From Candidatus Poseidoniales archaeon (GTDB lineage Archaea > Thermoplasmatota > Poseidoniia > Poseidoniales > Thalassarchaeaceae), in NCBI GenBank assembly GCA_012960975.1, contig DUAE01000001.1, positions 101,544 to 165,543 of the forward strand: a stretch of DNA of 64,000 nucleotides, in the 5' to 3' direction. Shown here piece after piece: positions 1 through 8,774 of this stretch. The first letter of the stretch is position 1. Every line of letters begins with the position of its first letter. The notes beneath the pieces were generated by a model, which had not been told where the DNA came from, ran no database searches, and saw only the letters and a program-made list of their open reading frames with translations. Both the position numbers and the translations under genes were made by a program.

Positions 1-362
1 TCTTTGGACCGGTTTTGACAGTTTTCGTTTACGAGGACGACAAATTCGACGAGGTTTTGACAATGTGCGATACTGCTTCGCCATACGCACTTACAGGAAG
101 CATTTTTTCGAGTAACGAAGATAATATCCAGAAGGCATTCGCCGCACTCCGCTTCACCGCAGGAAATTTCTACATCAACGACAAGCCAACAGGTGCAGTA
201 GTCGCTCAGCAACCGTTCGGTGGAGCTCGTGCATCTGGGACCAACGATAAGGCAGGAGGGCCACTCAATTTGTTGCGATGGATCAGTCCTCGCTCGGTCA
301 AGAGAACTCTCGATACGCCACAGACTTGGGATTATCCGTTCTTACAACCTGATAACTCTTGA
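1..362 (+). CDS. 1-pyrroline-5-carboxylate dehydrogenase-like aldehyde dehydrogenase, C-terminal part
   Basis: Partial gene: the reading frame is open from base 3 and the start lies left of the window. The visible ~120 residues are the C-terminal end of an aldehyde dehydrogenase, with the FGPVLTVFVYED stretch, then GNFYINDKPTGA and QQPFGGARASG, which are characteristic of the glutamate-semialdehyde (P5C) dehydrogenase branch (ALDH4/PutA C-terminal domain). This enzyme oxidises P5C to glutamate with NAD+ in proline catabolism. The catalytic cysteine region is outside the window, so activity cannot be judged. The next gene downstream is a sodium:solute symporter, but that gene has its own TPP riboswitch and need not be a proline transporter. 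Confidence 0.85.
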   Translation, partial: FGPVLTVFVYEDDKFDEVLTMCDTASPYALTGSIFSSNEDNIQKAFAALRFTAGNFYINDKPTGAVVAQQPFGGARASGTNDKAGGPLNLLRWISPRSVKRTLDTPQTWDYPFLQPDNS

Positions 363-397
363 AATCAGGAATGTTGAATAAGTTGATTATTGACAAG

Positions 398-484
398 AAC
401 TTGCAGGGGAGAATTTTGCTGAGAGGTCACTTTCGGGTGACGACCCGTTGACCTGATCTGGGTAATGCCAGCGGAGGGAGAAAT
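398..484 (+). promoter_or_regulatory. TPP (thiamine pyrophosphate) riboswitch
   Basis: The leader of the symporter gene carries the conserved TPP aptamer core. CTGAGA lies at 419-424, an extra hairpin with stem GTCAC/GTGAC follows at about 427-441, then ACCC, and the near-invariant block CCTGATCTGG..TAATGCCAGCG at about 452-473. The 5' GGGG at about 405-408 can pair with the CCC at about 443-445 as helix P2. P1 is weak or variable. The 3' end of the aptamer runs into GGAGGGAG (473-480), four bases before the ATG at 485, so ligand binding probably hides the ribosome binding site. That translational mechanism is inferred; the aptamer identity is seen directly. Confidence 0.93.
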
Positions 485-1912
485 ATGGAAACAAATATAG
501 CATATTTATTGATGATTGTAACACTTGGTTTTTTTGGCTATGTTGGCTACCAAGTAACGACGAATGAACAAATTGACGGAGATTCTTATCTATCTGCCCG
601 TGGTTCACAAAACTCGATTCGAATCGGTTTGAGTCTCTTCGCATCTGGCATGGGTATTTGGGTTCTTTTCGGCCCCTCTGAGGTGGGTTACTACGGTGGT
701 TTTTGGGATGTTACTGGTTATGCGGTTTCAGCTGCTACGCCTTTTCTTTTACTCGCTTATGTTGGTCCAATAATCCGCGAGCGTTTGCCGTCGGGGGTTA
801 CTCTTGCGGACTATGTTCGCATGCGACTCGGCCGGCCTATGCAGGTTTATGTTGGTCTCATTTCAGTGCTATACATGTTCACTTTTCTGTTTGCAGAATT
901 TACTGCAATCGGCAAAGGGATGGGTTTGCTAGCAGGGGTTGAACCTATCATTCCGATTCTAGCTGTTGCGATAGCTACTGCGGGATACACAGCCTATGGT
1001 GGATTGCCGGCATCTCTGGCTACCGACCGGATTCAAGCATGGATTGTTCTGTTTTTGATAGTCTCCTTGCTGCTATTCCTCTTTGGCGGCGATATAGGTG
1101 GACTGCTCAGTGATGCCAAAGCGTATACTCCGGAAGATATTCAGTGGGAATGGTATCATGGAAGCATGTCAGATATGAGCACTTTCGAGTCAGGTTTGGC
1201 TCTGGTGATTGCGATAACTGCAGCTGAAATGTTTTCTCAAGGCAATTGGCAGCGCGCTTGGGCATCAGAATCTGACGAGGCGCTGAAGCAAGGTGCTTGG
1301 ATGGCAGCAGCACTAGTTCTTCCATTGGTTTTCGTGATGGGAGTTCTCGGTGCTGCTGTTGCCGGGCAAGGTGCAGTTGAAGACCCAGCTGCCGCATTTT
1401 TCTATCTCATAGAAGACGCTGGTCCACTATTCATTGCAGCATTTATCGTGCTCGCGGTGGCGTTAGTTGCTTCGAGTGCAGATACTTTGCAAAATGCGAT
1501 TGTCGCTTCAATTTCTCGAGATCTATCTGATGGAAATATGGGAATTAAAGGTGCGAGGATTTGGACTATTACACTGATGATCCCAGCAATTTTTCTCTCT
1601 ACCGGGCCAACTATTGGAATCTTCGAAATTTTCCTTTTCGCTGATCTTCTGGCAACCGCTACCGTCGCCCCAGTTTTGCTAACTCTTTGGGATAAAGTGT
1701 CGGCTAAGGGGGCACTTTCCGGAGCACTTTCAGGTTTACTCTCAGTGGTGATTTATGGTACTGTAACAGCTGATGTTTCAGCAGGATTCAATTATATTCT
1801 TCATCCAACAAATGAGCTAGGACTCGCGAATCTCCGGGTCTTTCTCGCAGCACTTATCGGCTCAGCATTCGTTACAGTGGTAGGTTCTTACGCCATGCCC
1901 GATGAGTCCTAA
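485..1912 (+). CDS. Sodium:solute symporter (SSS family) under TPP riboswitch, candidate thiamine or thiamine-precursor transporter
   Basis: 475 residues, a normal length for SSS/SLC5 permeases, with about 13 hydrophobic segments and SSS-like stretches such as the TAYGGLPASLATDRIQAW region and the LVASSADTLQNAIVASISRD region near residues 325-345. The ATG at 485 follows a strong Shine-Dalgarno (GGAGGGAG) that lies inside the riboswitch. Sequence alone does not fix the substrate. The upstream P5C dehydrogenase would hint at proline (PutP-like), but a TPP riboswitch in the leader argues for thiamine or a precursor such as HMP. A zinc-ribbon ORF starts 3 bases after the stop, probably in the same transcript. 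Confidence 0.9.
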   Translation: METNIAYLLMIVTLGFFGYVGYQVTTNEQIDGDSYLSARGSQNSIRIGLSLFASGMGIWVLFGPSEVGYYGGFWDVTGYAVSAATPFLLLAYVGPIIRERLPSGVTLADYVRMRLGRPMQVYVGLISVLYMFTFLFAEFTAIGKGMGLLAGVEPIIPILAVAIATAGYTAYGGLPASLATDRIQAWIVLFLIVSLLLFLFGGDIGGLLSDAKAYTPEDIQWEWYHGSMSDMSTFESGLALVIAITAAEMFSQGNWQRAWASESDEALKQGAWMAAALVLPLVFVMGVLGAAVAGQGAVEDPAAAFFYLIEDAGPLFIAAFIVLAVALVASSADTLQNAIVASISRDLSDGNMGIKGARIWTITLMIPAIFLSTGPTIGIFEIFLFADLLATATVAPVLLTLWDKVSAKGALSGALSGLLSVVIYGTVTADVSAGFNYILHPTNELGLANLRVFLAALIGSAFVTVVGSYAMPDES

Positions 1913-1915
1913 TCA

Positions 1916-2110
1916 ATGTCAGATTCGAACGATGATCCGCTGATGCCGGTCGTTTGCGCTCCTGAACACCCTGACCCTGACTTCGTTTCTCCTTGTGCGA
2001 AGGATCACATGACGGTGATTCTAGGGCTTTGTCCCAATTGTGGGTCTGATGTGAAGATTGAGATGAAAAATTGTCCTGAATGTAACTACAAACTGGGATA
2101 TAAGGATTGA
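1916..2110 (+). CDS. Small zinc-ribbon protein
   Basis: 64 residues, starting three bases after the symporter stop, so very likely co-transcribed and under the same riboswitch. The C-terminal half has CPNCGS and CPECNYKLGY, a CxxC-CxxC pair typical of a treble-clef or zinc-ribbon knuckle. Two further cysteines (VVCAPEHPD and SPCAKDH) lie in the N-terminal half. No membrane segment or enzyme motif is visible. I do not recognise the family beyond the zinc ribbon. Its tight linkage suggests either a helper of the transporter or simple read-through packing. Confidence 0.6.
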   Translation: MSDSNDDPLMPVVCAPEHPDPDFVSPCAKDHMTVILGLCPNCGSDVKIEMKNCPECNYKLGYKD

Positions 2111-2313
2111 ATGACCTTTTTCCTCCTTGTTTTAACTTTCAATAGTTCACTTTAATCTGAAAAATATACCTTCACCTCCGACGAGTTCAAGGATATACCC
2201 TTTCTAGGAAGCGTGTGCAATCAGATAGGTTAGCGGCTTTTCGGAGCATAATACTACAACCATGGCCAATATGGGGGCCTACATGGTCGCGGCGGCACAA
2301 ATTGAATGGTAAT

Positions 2314-3009
2314 ATGTTTCGGCTCGAGATATTTATTTTTGGTCTCCTCGCCGTCGCAATACCATATTTTTCATCGAATTTATTCGCCGGTGCAAACGGC
2401 GTGACCTTTTGGGACCCTGAAATCGCTCTCGACCGACAAATTCCAGTCATCGGCTGGATGATTGTCCCTTACATGGCGTTGTATCTATATTATCCAGCAG
2501 TCTTAATATTCAATCAGCCTGATGACCGTTCCCGCCTTGAAATGATTGCTGGAGTCCAAATGCTTTCGGCTCTGACAATTTTTTGCTTGTTTTTCTTTGT
2601 ATTTTTCCCTGCAGAAATTGATATGCGCAGCGATATCCCACAATCAATTCTAGAGGGTAATGGCTGGAAATCAACTCTTTTCGCTACAATTCATGCGACG
2701 GACCAGCCGTTCAATGCTTGGCCGAGTCTACATATTGTCCACTCATATTTCCTCGGCCGAGTGGTCACGAGATGGGTTCTGCAAGCGTGGCCGACAAGCA
2801 ATATAGCCAAAGTATTCGTGGGTGTAATCTGGATTGAATACATTCTGCTTTGTATTAGTATTCTGACCACAAAACAGCACTATCTTTTCGATTTAGCTAC
2901 TGGATTAATTTTGGCGATTTTTGCTTGGCGATTTATTCTACCAATCATGGAACAAATTGCAAATCTAACTGACGACCAACTCGATCTAAATTATGGGTCA
3001 GGCAAATAA
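2314..3009 (+). CDS. PAP2-superfamily membrane phosphatase or phosphotransferase
   Basis: 231 residues from ATG 2314. The frame stays open upstream to a GTG at 2215, but the added ~33 residues are not membrane-like and no ATG occurs there, so 2314 is preferred. The protein has about six hydrophobic segments. The PAP2 signature is present as FNAWPSLHIVHSY (motif with PSLH) followed by TTKQHYLFDLATG (H...D motif). This matches the inositol-phosphorylceramide-synthase-like PAP2_3 branch, which acts on lipid phosphates or phosphoalcohols at the membrane. The substrate is unknown. It converges with the phosphate transporter downstream, with 13 bases between stops. Confidence 0.75.
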   Translation: MFRLEIFIFGLLAVAIPYFSSNLFAGANGVTFWDPEIALDRQIPVIGWMIVPYMALYLYYPAVLIFNQPDDRSRLEMIAGVQMLSALTIFCLFFFVFFPAEIDMRSDIPQSILEGNGWKSTLFATIHATDQPFNAWPSLHIVHSYFLGRVVTRWVLQAWPTSNIAKVFVGVIWIEYILLCISILTTKQHYLFDLATGLILAIFAWRFILPIMEQIANLTDDQLDLNYGSGK

Positions 3010-3022
3010 ATGAAATTCTTTC

Positions 3023-5230
3023 TCAAGAATATACGATTGGAATGAACGAATTCGCTGCATCTTCACATGCGTTCGCTACATCGTCTAATCTTTGCAATAC
3101 TCTGTACATGTGCATCGCGGCTAGTGCATCGTCGTCACCGTGTGTGAATACGAACCCTGCTGCGTCCCGTTCAATTTCATCTGCTTCATGTTCGAGTTGA
3201 TTGACTTCGGCAATCAACACACCCAGAACATCTTTCTCTTTACGAGTGAATCCAGATACGCTGAGGTTCTCTAATTGTTCTACTGTATCCTCATATTTTT
3301 GTACGGTCGCTAGAACTGCATGAGCCATTATTACAAGTTTTTCTTGAGATTCTTTATTTTCGTATAGTTTTCTAAATGATAATTGTTCTGCAACGTTTTG
3401 AGCATAATCTGCAATCCTATCTTGCTTGCTTACCATGGCTAAGAAGGTGTTCCGTCCGATTGTCATTCTGACATTTGAACCAATTTCAGCTCGAACGGTA
3501 TTCTTCAGTTTATCAGCTTCTAATTCTGCTTCGGCCGTTAATCGAATTTGTTCAGAAGGGTCTTCTCCAGATACTGCAGTTGAAACAGCATCCAACATTG
3601 CAAAAACGGTTTTTTCGACTGCTACTGCATGGTCGTGAAATAATTCGAACGGAGTAGTACTAGATTCACCATCTGCGCTTGAAAGAGCACGGCCAGGTGT
3701 ATCGGATATTACGAACGATTGGGTAATCGGCTTGATGACTTCTGGCTTAATCACTATTAGGAGTGTAATTCCAATTGAGAGTAGTGTGACGATTACTACG
3801 TTAGTTGGGCTGTTGTTGAATAAGATTAGGATGGTCACCGAGCCTATTCCGGCAACGGGAAGGCTCGCTATCCAACTCGCAGCTATTTTTCCGAATACTC
3901 GGAAATCAACCGCAGCGGCTCCACCAGCTAATCCTACTCCTACGACTGCTCCTACAAGAGTATGTGTCGTTGAGATTGGTACTGCAAGAAAAGGCATCGA
4001 GAAGATTAGAACGGTCGTTGCTGCGCCGAATTCAGCTGCGAATCCACGCGAAGGAGTAATGTGAGTGATTTTCTTACCGATAGTATCCATTACCTTGTAC
4101 CCCCAAGTTGCGACACCGATGGTAATTCCCACTCCACCGAGCAGAAGGAGTCCAATTGGGACACCTACTTGATCTGGAGAGAGAACCCCTGTCGCCGAGG
4201 TGGCAATGTCGAAGATCGCAGCCATTGGACCTATCGCGTTTGCCACATCGTTAGCTCCGTGCGCAAACGCGACATAACAAGCGGTGATAATCTGTAACCA
4301 GATGAAAACACGCTCAACTCCCTCGTATCCTTCTTCCTCGAATTTGTATCTGCGCAAGATGACCCAAAGAGCGAAACTTGCGAGACAACCTATTGCTAAA
4401 GCGGAGAGTAAAGAGTTCATAGGAATCCAAGCACCTTCAAGCATCGGGTTGAATGTTGTTCCATCATCTGCAGGTAACCAATCAGCTTTGTTGATGTGTC
4501 CCGCACTGTCCATATTTGAGTAGAATCCTTTGAGTGCCTTGAATTGAAGAGCCAAACCTAGGACGAAAAAGGTAGGTAGAGCTAAAAATGGTGCTATTTC
4601 TTTCGTTCGTTGCAAGGGATCTGTATTATTCATTATGAATTTCTTAATTAGCATGAACGATAAGTAGGCAAGAATTCCTCCTAACAAAGGCGAAGCGACC
4701 CAACTTAGGACAATTTCGAATACTTTGTCCCAATTAACAGAAGATGGTTGAATGAACAACCCCATGCCGATTACTCCACCGACGATACTGTGTGTGGTCG
4801 ATACCGGTAAACCATATTTTGTTGCAATAGTCAACCAAATTGCAGCGGCTAAGAGTGCAGCCATGAATCCATACATCAATTGTTGACTTAATTCGTAAGA
4901 AAATCCATCCGGGCCGAAATCTAAAACTCCCTTTCGAATCGTATCGGTAACGTGGCTGCCGAAGAATACTGCACCTAGAAATTCGAAGACAGCAGCGACG
5001 ATAATCGCGCGACGCAAAGTCAGAGCACCACTGCCGACACTCGTCCCCATTGCATTAGCAACATCGTTAGCTCCGATATTCCATGCCATATAGGCAGCAA
5101 TTATTCCAGCCATACTGATAACGAGAATCAGACCGGTCTCCATCGAGTTGAGCGAGCAACAATCAGTATTTGGTTGTTTAACAAACCCGATATTCTTCCA
5201 TAATTTATTTCCATCAGTATTTTTGAGCAT
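3023..5230 (-). CDS. PiT-family inorganic phosphate transporter fused to a C-terminal DUF47/PhoU-like domain
   Basis: 735 residues. The first ~500 form a PiT permease with its two inverted signature repeats, NIGANDVANAMGTSVGSGAL near residue 50 and AHGANDVANAIGPMAAI near residue 325. The last ~210 residues (from about FELFHDHAVAVEKTVFAML) are a helical DUF47 domain (PhoU-like, TIGR00153 type), which in most genomes is a separate neighbouring gene. The product should import phosphate with H+ or Na+, the DUF47 part being regulatory. The ATG at 5230 adds ~29 polar residues; an ATG at 5143 (METGLILVISMAG) starts at the first membrane helix and may be the real start. Confidence 0.9.
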   Translation of the reverse strand: MLKNTDGNKLWKNIGFVKQPNTDCCSLNSMETGLILVISMAGIIAAYMAWNIGANDVANAMGTSVGSGALTLRRAIIVAAVFEFLGAVFFGSHVTDTIRKGVLDFGPDGFSYELSQQLMYGFMAALLAAAIWLTIATKYGLPVSTTHSIVGGVIGMGLFIQPSSVNWDKVFEIVLSWVASPLLGGILAYLSFMLIKKFIMNNTDPLQRTKEIAPFLALPTFFVLGLALQFKALKGFYSNMDSAGHINKADWLPADDGTTFNPMLEGAWIPMNSLLSALAIGCLASFALWVILRRYKFEEEGYEGVERVFIWLQIITACYVAFAHGANDVANAIGPMAAIFDIATSATGVLSPDQVGVPIGLLLLGGVGITIGVATWGYKVMDTIGKKITHITPSRGFAAEFGAATTVLIFSMPFLAVPISTTHTLVGAVVGVGLAGGAAAVDFRVFGKIAASWIASLPVAGIGSVTILILFNNSPTNVVIVTLLSIGITLLIVIKPEVIKPITQSFVISDTPGRALSSADGESSTTPFELFHDHAVAVEKTVFAMLDAVSTAVSGEDPSEQIRLTAEAELEADKLKNTVRAEIGSNVRMTIGRNTFLAMVSKQDRIADYAQNVAEQLSFRKLYENKESQEKLVIMAHAVLATVQKYEDTVEQLENLSVSGFTRKEKDVLGVLIAEVNQLEHEADEIERDAAGFVFTHGDDDALAAMHMYRVLQRLDDVANACEDAANSFIPIVYS

Positions 5231-5343
5231 ATTTTCCAGTATTTTTTACACCTTGGCTTCAAATGAAAGTGCTATACAATGACGATAATTGCTGACCACT
5301 AAATGCATGGCATTCAAATAGTATGCTCGCCGCGACTCGGCTC

Positions 5344-5535
5344 ATGGCACAAGGAACAGTCAAGTGGTTCAATCACGTGAAGGGATTCGGATTTATAGAA
5401 CAGGAAGACGGCGAAGATCTATTCGTTCACAAAACTCAGGTGGAGGGCCGCATCGATGAAGGCGACTCCGTTGAGTTTGAAATCGGCGAAGGCCCGAAAG
5501 GACCTAACGCTGAGAGCGTTAAGAAAACTGAGTGA
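5344..5535 (+). CDS. Cold-shock domain protein
   Basis: 63 residues from ATG 5344 ([10 protein letters not shown]). The frame also opens at 5323, but homologues begin at the later methionine. RNP1 is present as GFGFIEQ and RNP2 as DLFVHKT, so this is a complete five-strand cold-shock domain that binds single-stranded nucleic acid. Length and motifs are standard for CspA-type proteins, which occur in mesophilic archaea including marine groups and were probably acquired from bacteria. It stands alone between the divergent phosphate transporter and the convergent DsbD-like gene. A short hairpin follows the stop. Confidence 0.93.
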   Translation: MAQGTVKWFNHVKGFGFIEQEDGEDLFVHKTQVEGRIDEGDSVEFEIGEGPKGPNAESVKKTE

Positions 5536-5551
5536 ATAATCATCCAGTGCT

Positions 5552-5580
5552 AGCGGAAAACCGCTGCTTTGATTTCTCCT
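5552..5580 (+). terminator. Possible terminator after the cold-shock gene
   Basis: A 5-bp hairpin AGCGG-AAAA-CCGCT at 5552-5565 lies 16 bases after the csp stop and is followed by a T-rich stretch (TGATTTCTCCTTT). Archaeal termination mainly needs T-tracts, so the hairpin may be incidental. A second AGCGG occurs just downstream, which could allow alternative pairing. Confidence 0.3.
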
Positions 5581-5703
5581 TTAGCGGAGCCTTTCTTCAA
5601 AATATGTCAAAATGCTCTAACACATTGCTCTAAATTGCATAATCTCATTGTTTCAACTCTCAAGCAGAGTAAGATTATTGATGCATAGGCTTGAATTTAG
5701 TCA

Positions 5704-7152
5704 TTAACCGATTATTGAGGTGACGGTTTCGGGCTGTGTTAGATAGATGAGCAGCCCGATTCCTGCGAACATCATCATCCAAGCGCCGGTCGCCTTGACA
5801 ATTCCAGTCGTTCGGCGAAGGAAACCAATCATTGCTTGCCGGCCAGCACCGACCAGAGCAGTTACGAGAATCATCAGGAAGGTGACTGAAATGATTAGTC
5901 CCGAAAGGCCGGCGATGAAGGCGGTATTTCCTACAACTGTCAGCCATGCGATGAATGGGAATACCGCCGCTGCAGTACAATCGACAGACGCGGCGGAATA
6001 ACCAATCCCCCATAGATACATATTGCGGCGAGGGGTGAAATTTTCGTCTTCTTCTTTTGTTTGATATATGTCGAGAATTTTTTGAACGCCAGAGAGTAGG
6101 TGGCTAGTCCAACCAAGCAGCATTAATCCTCCTAAAACGACGAGTAGCCAAGCGATTGCGATTGCAACCGAGTGAAGAATTCCCGACAGATTAATAATCT
6201 CAGATAGTCCGAATATGATGAATCCAACAACACCGAAGAAAGTTAATTGGCCGAGGGCAGCGAAACCACCGACCTCAATTGAGCCAGGCATTTTACCGCT
6301 TAATTTTCCAGCTTCGCGTAATTCATCTTCGCGCATGCCAAGGCTGAGATAATAGGTAATGTATGAAGGTAAAACTGGGAATGCACAAGGTGAGAAATAT
6401 ACCAAGATTCCGAGGAATAAACCTATGATGAAAACGCCTTGTATTGAGCGATCTGCTTTCTCAATCCCAATACGCAATGATTGTGCCTTACCTTCACTTG
6501 CCTTCTCTATTGCATTGTCGAATTCATTCCAACCATCCAATGGCGTTCCGGTGTTTTCTTTTGCGACCACGAAACCTTCGTGGTCGATAACTAGAGCAAG
6601 AGGAAGCGCTTGGGCTGAATAATACTCAACTAGGTCCCCTCGAGCACCATCTTCGAGAAGAATAGAATCACTAGCACCATTGGCTACAGGCCAAGGCATG
6701 TGGCGATTAGATGACTGATCGCCAAATGTAGAATTAATTTGTTCAAATGATTCGTAGCCATACCAAGATGCGATGGAAATCGCTACAACTGGATAATCTC
6801 CACCAATGGTCTGCCAATCATCTAAATTTTGATCGATATGCTCCTGGACATAATGGCAATTTGAGCAATCGACTGCCATGAAATCGAGAACGACTACACT
6901 ACCTCGTAAATCACTCAATCGAATATATCCATCGCGAAGCGGAATAGTATCATCGATTCCGTCCCGCTGCATTGTTAGAACTTCAAAATCTGCAACGGGC
7001 TCAATTTCATCAGTAGTCCCGTATGCAGAAGACGATAGGTCGAAGAGAGTTAGGGATGAATAACCAATGATACAGAACAGAACAATTGCTACACCGAAGG
7101 CTTGCCATGTCGGTTTTTGTTTCAGGATATCAAAATCCAAACCGGCTACCAT
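5704..7152 (-). CDS. DsbD/CcdA-like transmembrane thiol redox protein with N-terminal extracytoplasmic redoxin domain
   Basis: 482 residues. A membrane anchor at about 20-40 is followed by a redoxin/TlpA-like domain with DFMAVDCSNCH, giving a CxxC pair at C96/C99. The C-terminal half is a CcdA/DsbD membrane domain with FSPCAFPVLPSYITYYLSLG and, in the second half, YSAASVDCTAAAVFPFI, the two conserved membrane cysteines. Such proteins carry reducing power from cytosolic thioredoxin across the membrane, for cytochrome c maturation or repair of extracellular disulfides. Here donor membrane domain and acceptor redoxin are in one chain, with the redoxin at the N-terminus. It would suit the cysteine-rich surface proteins and Sco proteins seen elsewhere in the window. 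Confidence 0.85.
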   Translation of the reverse strand: MVAGLDFDILKQKPTWQAFGVAIVLFCIIGYSSLTLFDLSSSAYGTTDEIEPVADFEVLTMQRDGIDDTIPLRDGYIRLSDLRGSVVVLDFMAVDCSNCHYVQEHIDQNLDDWQTIGGDYPVVAISIASWYGYESFEQINSTFGDQSSNRHMPWPVANGASDSILLEDGARGDLVEYYSAQALPLALVIDHEGFVVAKENTGTPLDGWNEFDNAIEKASEGKAQSLRIGIEKADRSIQGVFIIGLFLGILVYFSPCAFPVLPSYITYYLSLGMREDELREAGKLSGKMPGSIEVGGFAALGQLTFFGVVGFIIFGLSEIINLSGILHSVAIAIAWLLVVLGGLMLLGWTSHLLSGVQKILDIYQTKEEDENFTPRRNMYLWGIGYSAASVDCTAAAVFPFIAWLTVVGNTAFIAGLSGLIISVTFLMILVTALVGAGRQAMIGFLRRTTGIVKATGAWMMMFAGIGLLIYLTQPETVTSIIG

Positions 7153-7261
7153 GATGCTTGCTAACCATGCCTGCTTTTTCTATTCGGCGGGAAGAAGGGC
7201 TTAATCGATTTTGTAAATTTGATATGTAAAGACTAAATTATTGCCTTTATTTCGGTTATTT

Positions 7262-8065
7262 ATGGTCGGAGTGAGCATAGACGACATCAATTTCTTTCAA
7301 CGAAATGGTGTAGTTGTGATTCGCAATCTATTGGATGCCAATCAGGTCGAGGAATTAGCTGAAGCAATCGATTGGAATATCGATAACCCAAGTCACCTTG
7401 GCCAGACTGCCAGTCGTAACACAGATCCTGGCCATTTTTTTGAAGATTTTTGTAATTGGCAACGTATTCCTGCGTATAGGAATATTATCTTTGATTCAGA
7501 CATTGGAAGTATCGCAGCAAGTCTGATGGGCAGTGAAGAAGTCCGGCTCTTTCATGACCATATGCTTGTTAAAGAACCGGCAACAAAACAGCCTACTCCG
7601 TGGCATCAGGATCTTCCCTATTACAATATTGAAGGTACACAAAATATCAGTTTCTGGATTCCTGTTGACCCTGTATCTAATGAAGCGACACTCGAATTTG
7701 TGGCTGGCTCAAACGATGGCACATGGTACATGCCCAAGACCTTCTTGACCGAGTCGGCAAAGTGGTTTCCAGAGGGTAGTTTGGCAGAAGTTCCTGAAAT
7801 TGATAGTGAGCCGGGTTTGCATGAAATACTCAGTTGGGAATTGAAACCCGGCGATGCAGTCGCCTTCCACATGTTGACTCTACACGGTTCACGAGGTTCG
7901 ACTAATCGGCGCCGTGCATTTTCTGTCAGAGTAATGGGAGAGGATATTCGACACGCACCTCGTGAGTGGCGAACTTCCCCTGAATTTGAAGGATTGAGGG
8001 ATGAGCTCGCAGTTGGAGTAAAGATGGATCATCCACTCTTCCCTGTAATTTTTATTTCTGATTAA
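7262..8065 (+). CDS. Phytanoyl-CoA dioxygenase (PhyH) family Fe(II)/2-oxoglutarate oxygenase
   Basis: 267 residues from ATG 7262; an in-frame TTG at 7241 would add seven residues. The PhyH fold signature is visible: FFQRNGVVVIRNLL at the N-terminus, the metal-binding HxD pair in TPWHQDLPYYN, FWIPVDP, and the distal LHGSRGSTNRRRAFSVR region that supplies the third histidine and the oxoglutarate-binding arginine. These enzymes hydroxylate small molecules; the substrate cannot be read from the sequence. Its 3' end overlaps the convergent deoC gene by 14 bases. Confidence 0.88.
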   Translation: MVGVSIDDINFFQRNGVVVIRNLLDANQVEELAEAIDWNIDNPSHLGQTASRNTDPGHFFEDFCNWQRIPAYRNIIFDSDIGSIAASLMGSEEVRLFHDHMLVKEPATKQPTPWHQDLPYYNIEGTQNISFWIPVDPVSNEATLEFVAGSNDGTWYMPKTFLTESAKWFPEGSLAEVPEIDSEPGLHEILSWELKPGDAVAFHMLTLHGSRGSTNRRRAFSVRVMGEDIRHAPREWRTSPEFEGLRDELAVGVKMDHPLFPVIFISD

Positions 8066-8765
8066 GAAGATTATCTAGAACTGAACTCGCTCCAACTCGG
8101 AAGCGGGAGTTTCCTGCGCTGATGATTGAGGGGTCTTGGGCGTTGACAAGATTCGTTAGTCGAGCTATATCGCCACTCGTTTTGATTCCACCAGATAGTT
8201 TCATTCCACGCTTTTCTTTGAAAGTCAATTCGTGGCGCATGATTTCGTAAGCGAAAATTTCAGCCGCTTCGTCGCTACAAGGGCCACGCTTACCGGTGCA
8301 GGTCTTGATGAAATCAGCACCGGCTGCGAGTGCCATTCGTGCAACTGCGCGCATGTTGCGCTCGTCTAATAGTGGAGTTTCAAGAATAACTTTCAGCATG
8401 GCTTTACCTGCTGCATCTCTCATTGTAGTAAGTTTAGCGAGTTCAATCTCATTTGGGAAATCTTCTGCATCTCGTGGCTCAAGAACTACATCAATTTCAT
8501 CTGCACCACTGTCAGCAGCAGCACGGATATCTTTACCGATTTCATCCAAATTTTGTGAACCCACCGGAAATCCTCCTACTACTACAGTGAGAATTATTCC
8601 TGAATCGAGCAGTGGTTTGACTTGCTCGGCATGCTTGGCGAAGACGCACACTGCACCGACGCGGGCTGTATTCGCTCGAGCCACGAATTCAGTCAATTCA
8701 TCCTCGCTCGCCTCATGATCCAGCAAAGTGTAATCGAGGCAATCGATTACAGCGCGCACGTTCAA
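8052..8765 (-). CDS. deoC: Deoxyribose-phosphate aldolase
   Basis: 237 residues, class I aldolase of the DeoC family, which cleaves 2-deoxyribose-5-phosphate to glyceraldehyde-3-phosphate and acetaldehyde. Visible marks are the IDCLDYTLLDHEAS start, VVVGGFPVG, ADEIDVVLEP, KVILETPLL, and the Schiff-base lysine in ADFIKTCTGK followed by MKLSGGIKT with the second catalytic lysine. No ATG start exists: the frame begins with TTG at 8765, with GTG at 8759 as an alternative. It lies 9 bases downstream of serC on the same strand, so the two are probably co-transcribed. Confidence 0.92.
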   Translation of the reverse strand: MNVRAVIDCLDYTLLDHEASEDELTEFVARANTARVGAVCVFAKHAEQVKPLLDSGIILTVVVGGFPVGSQNLDEIGKDIRAAADSGADEIDVVLEPRDAEDFPNEIELAKLTTMRDAAGKAMLKVILETPLLDERNMRAVARMALAAGADFIKTCTGKRGPCSDEAAEIFAYEIMRHELTFKEKRGMKLSGGIKTSGDIARLTNLVNAQDPSIISAGNSRFRVGASSVLDNLLNQK

Positions 8766-8774
8766 GTAGACACC

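Noticed and set aside
485-1912. Symporter as a proline permease (PutP) because a P5C dehydrogenase lies upstream
   Set aside because: A clear TPP riboswitch separates the two genes and controls the symporter, so thiamine-related transport is a better reading. Proline cannot be fully excluded from sequence alone.
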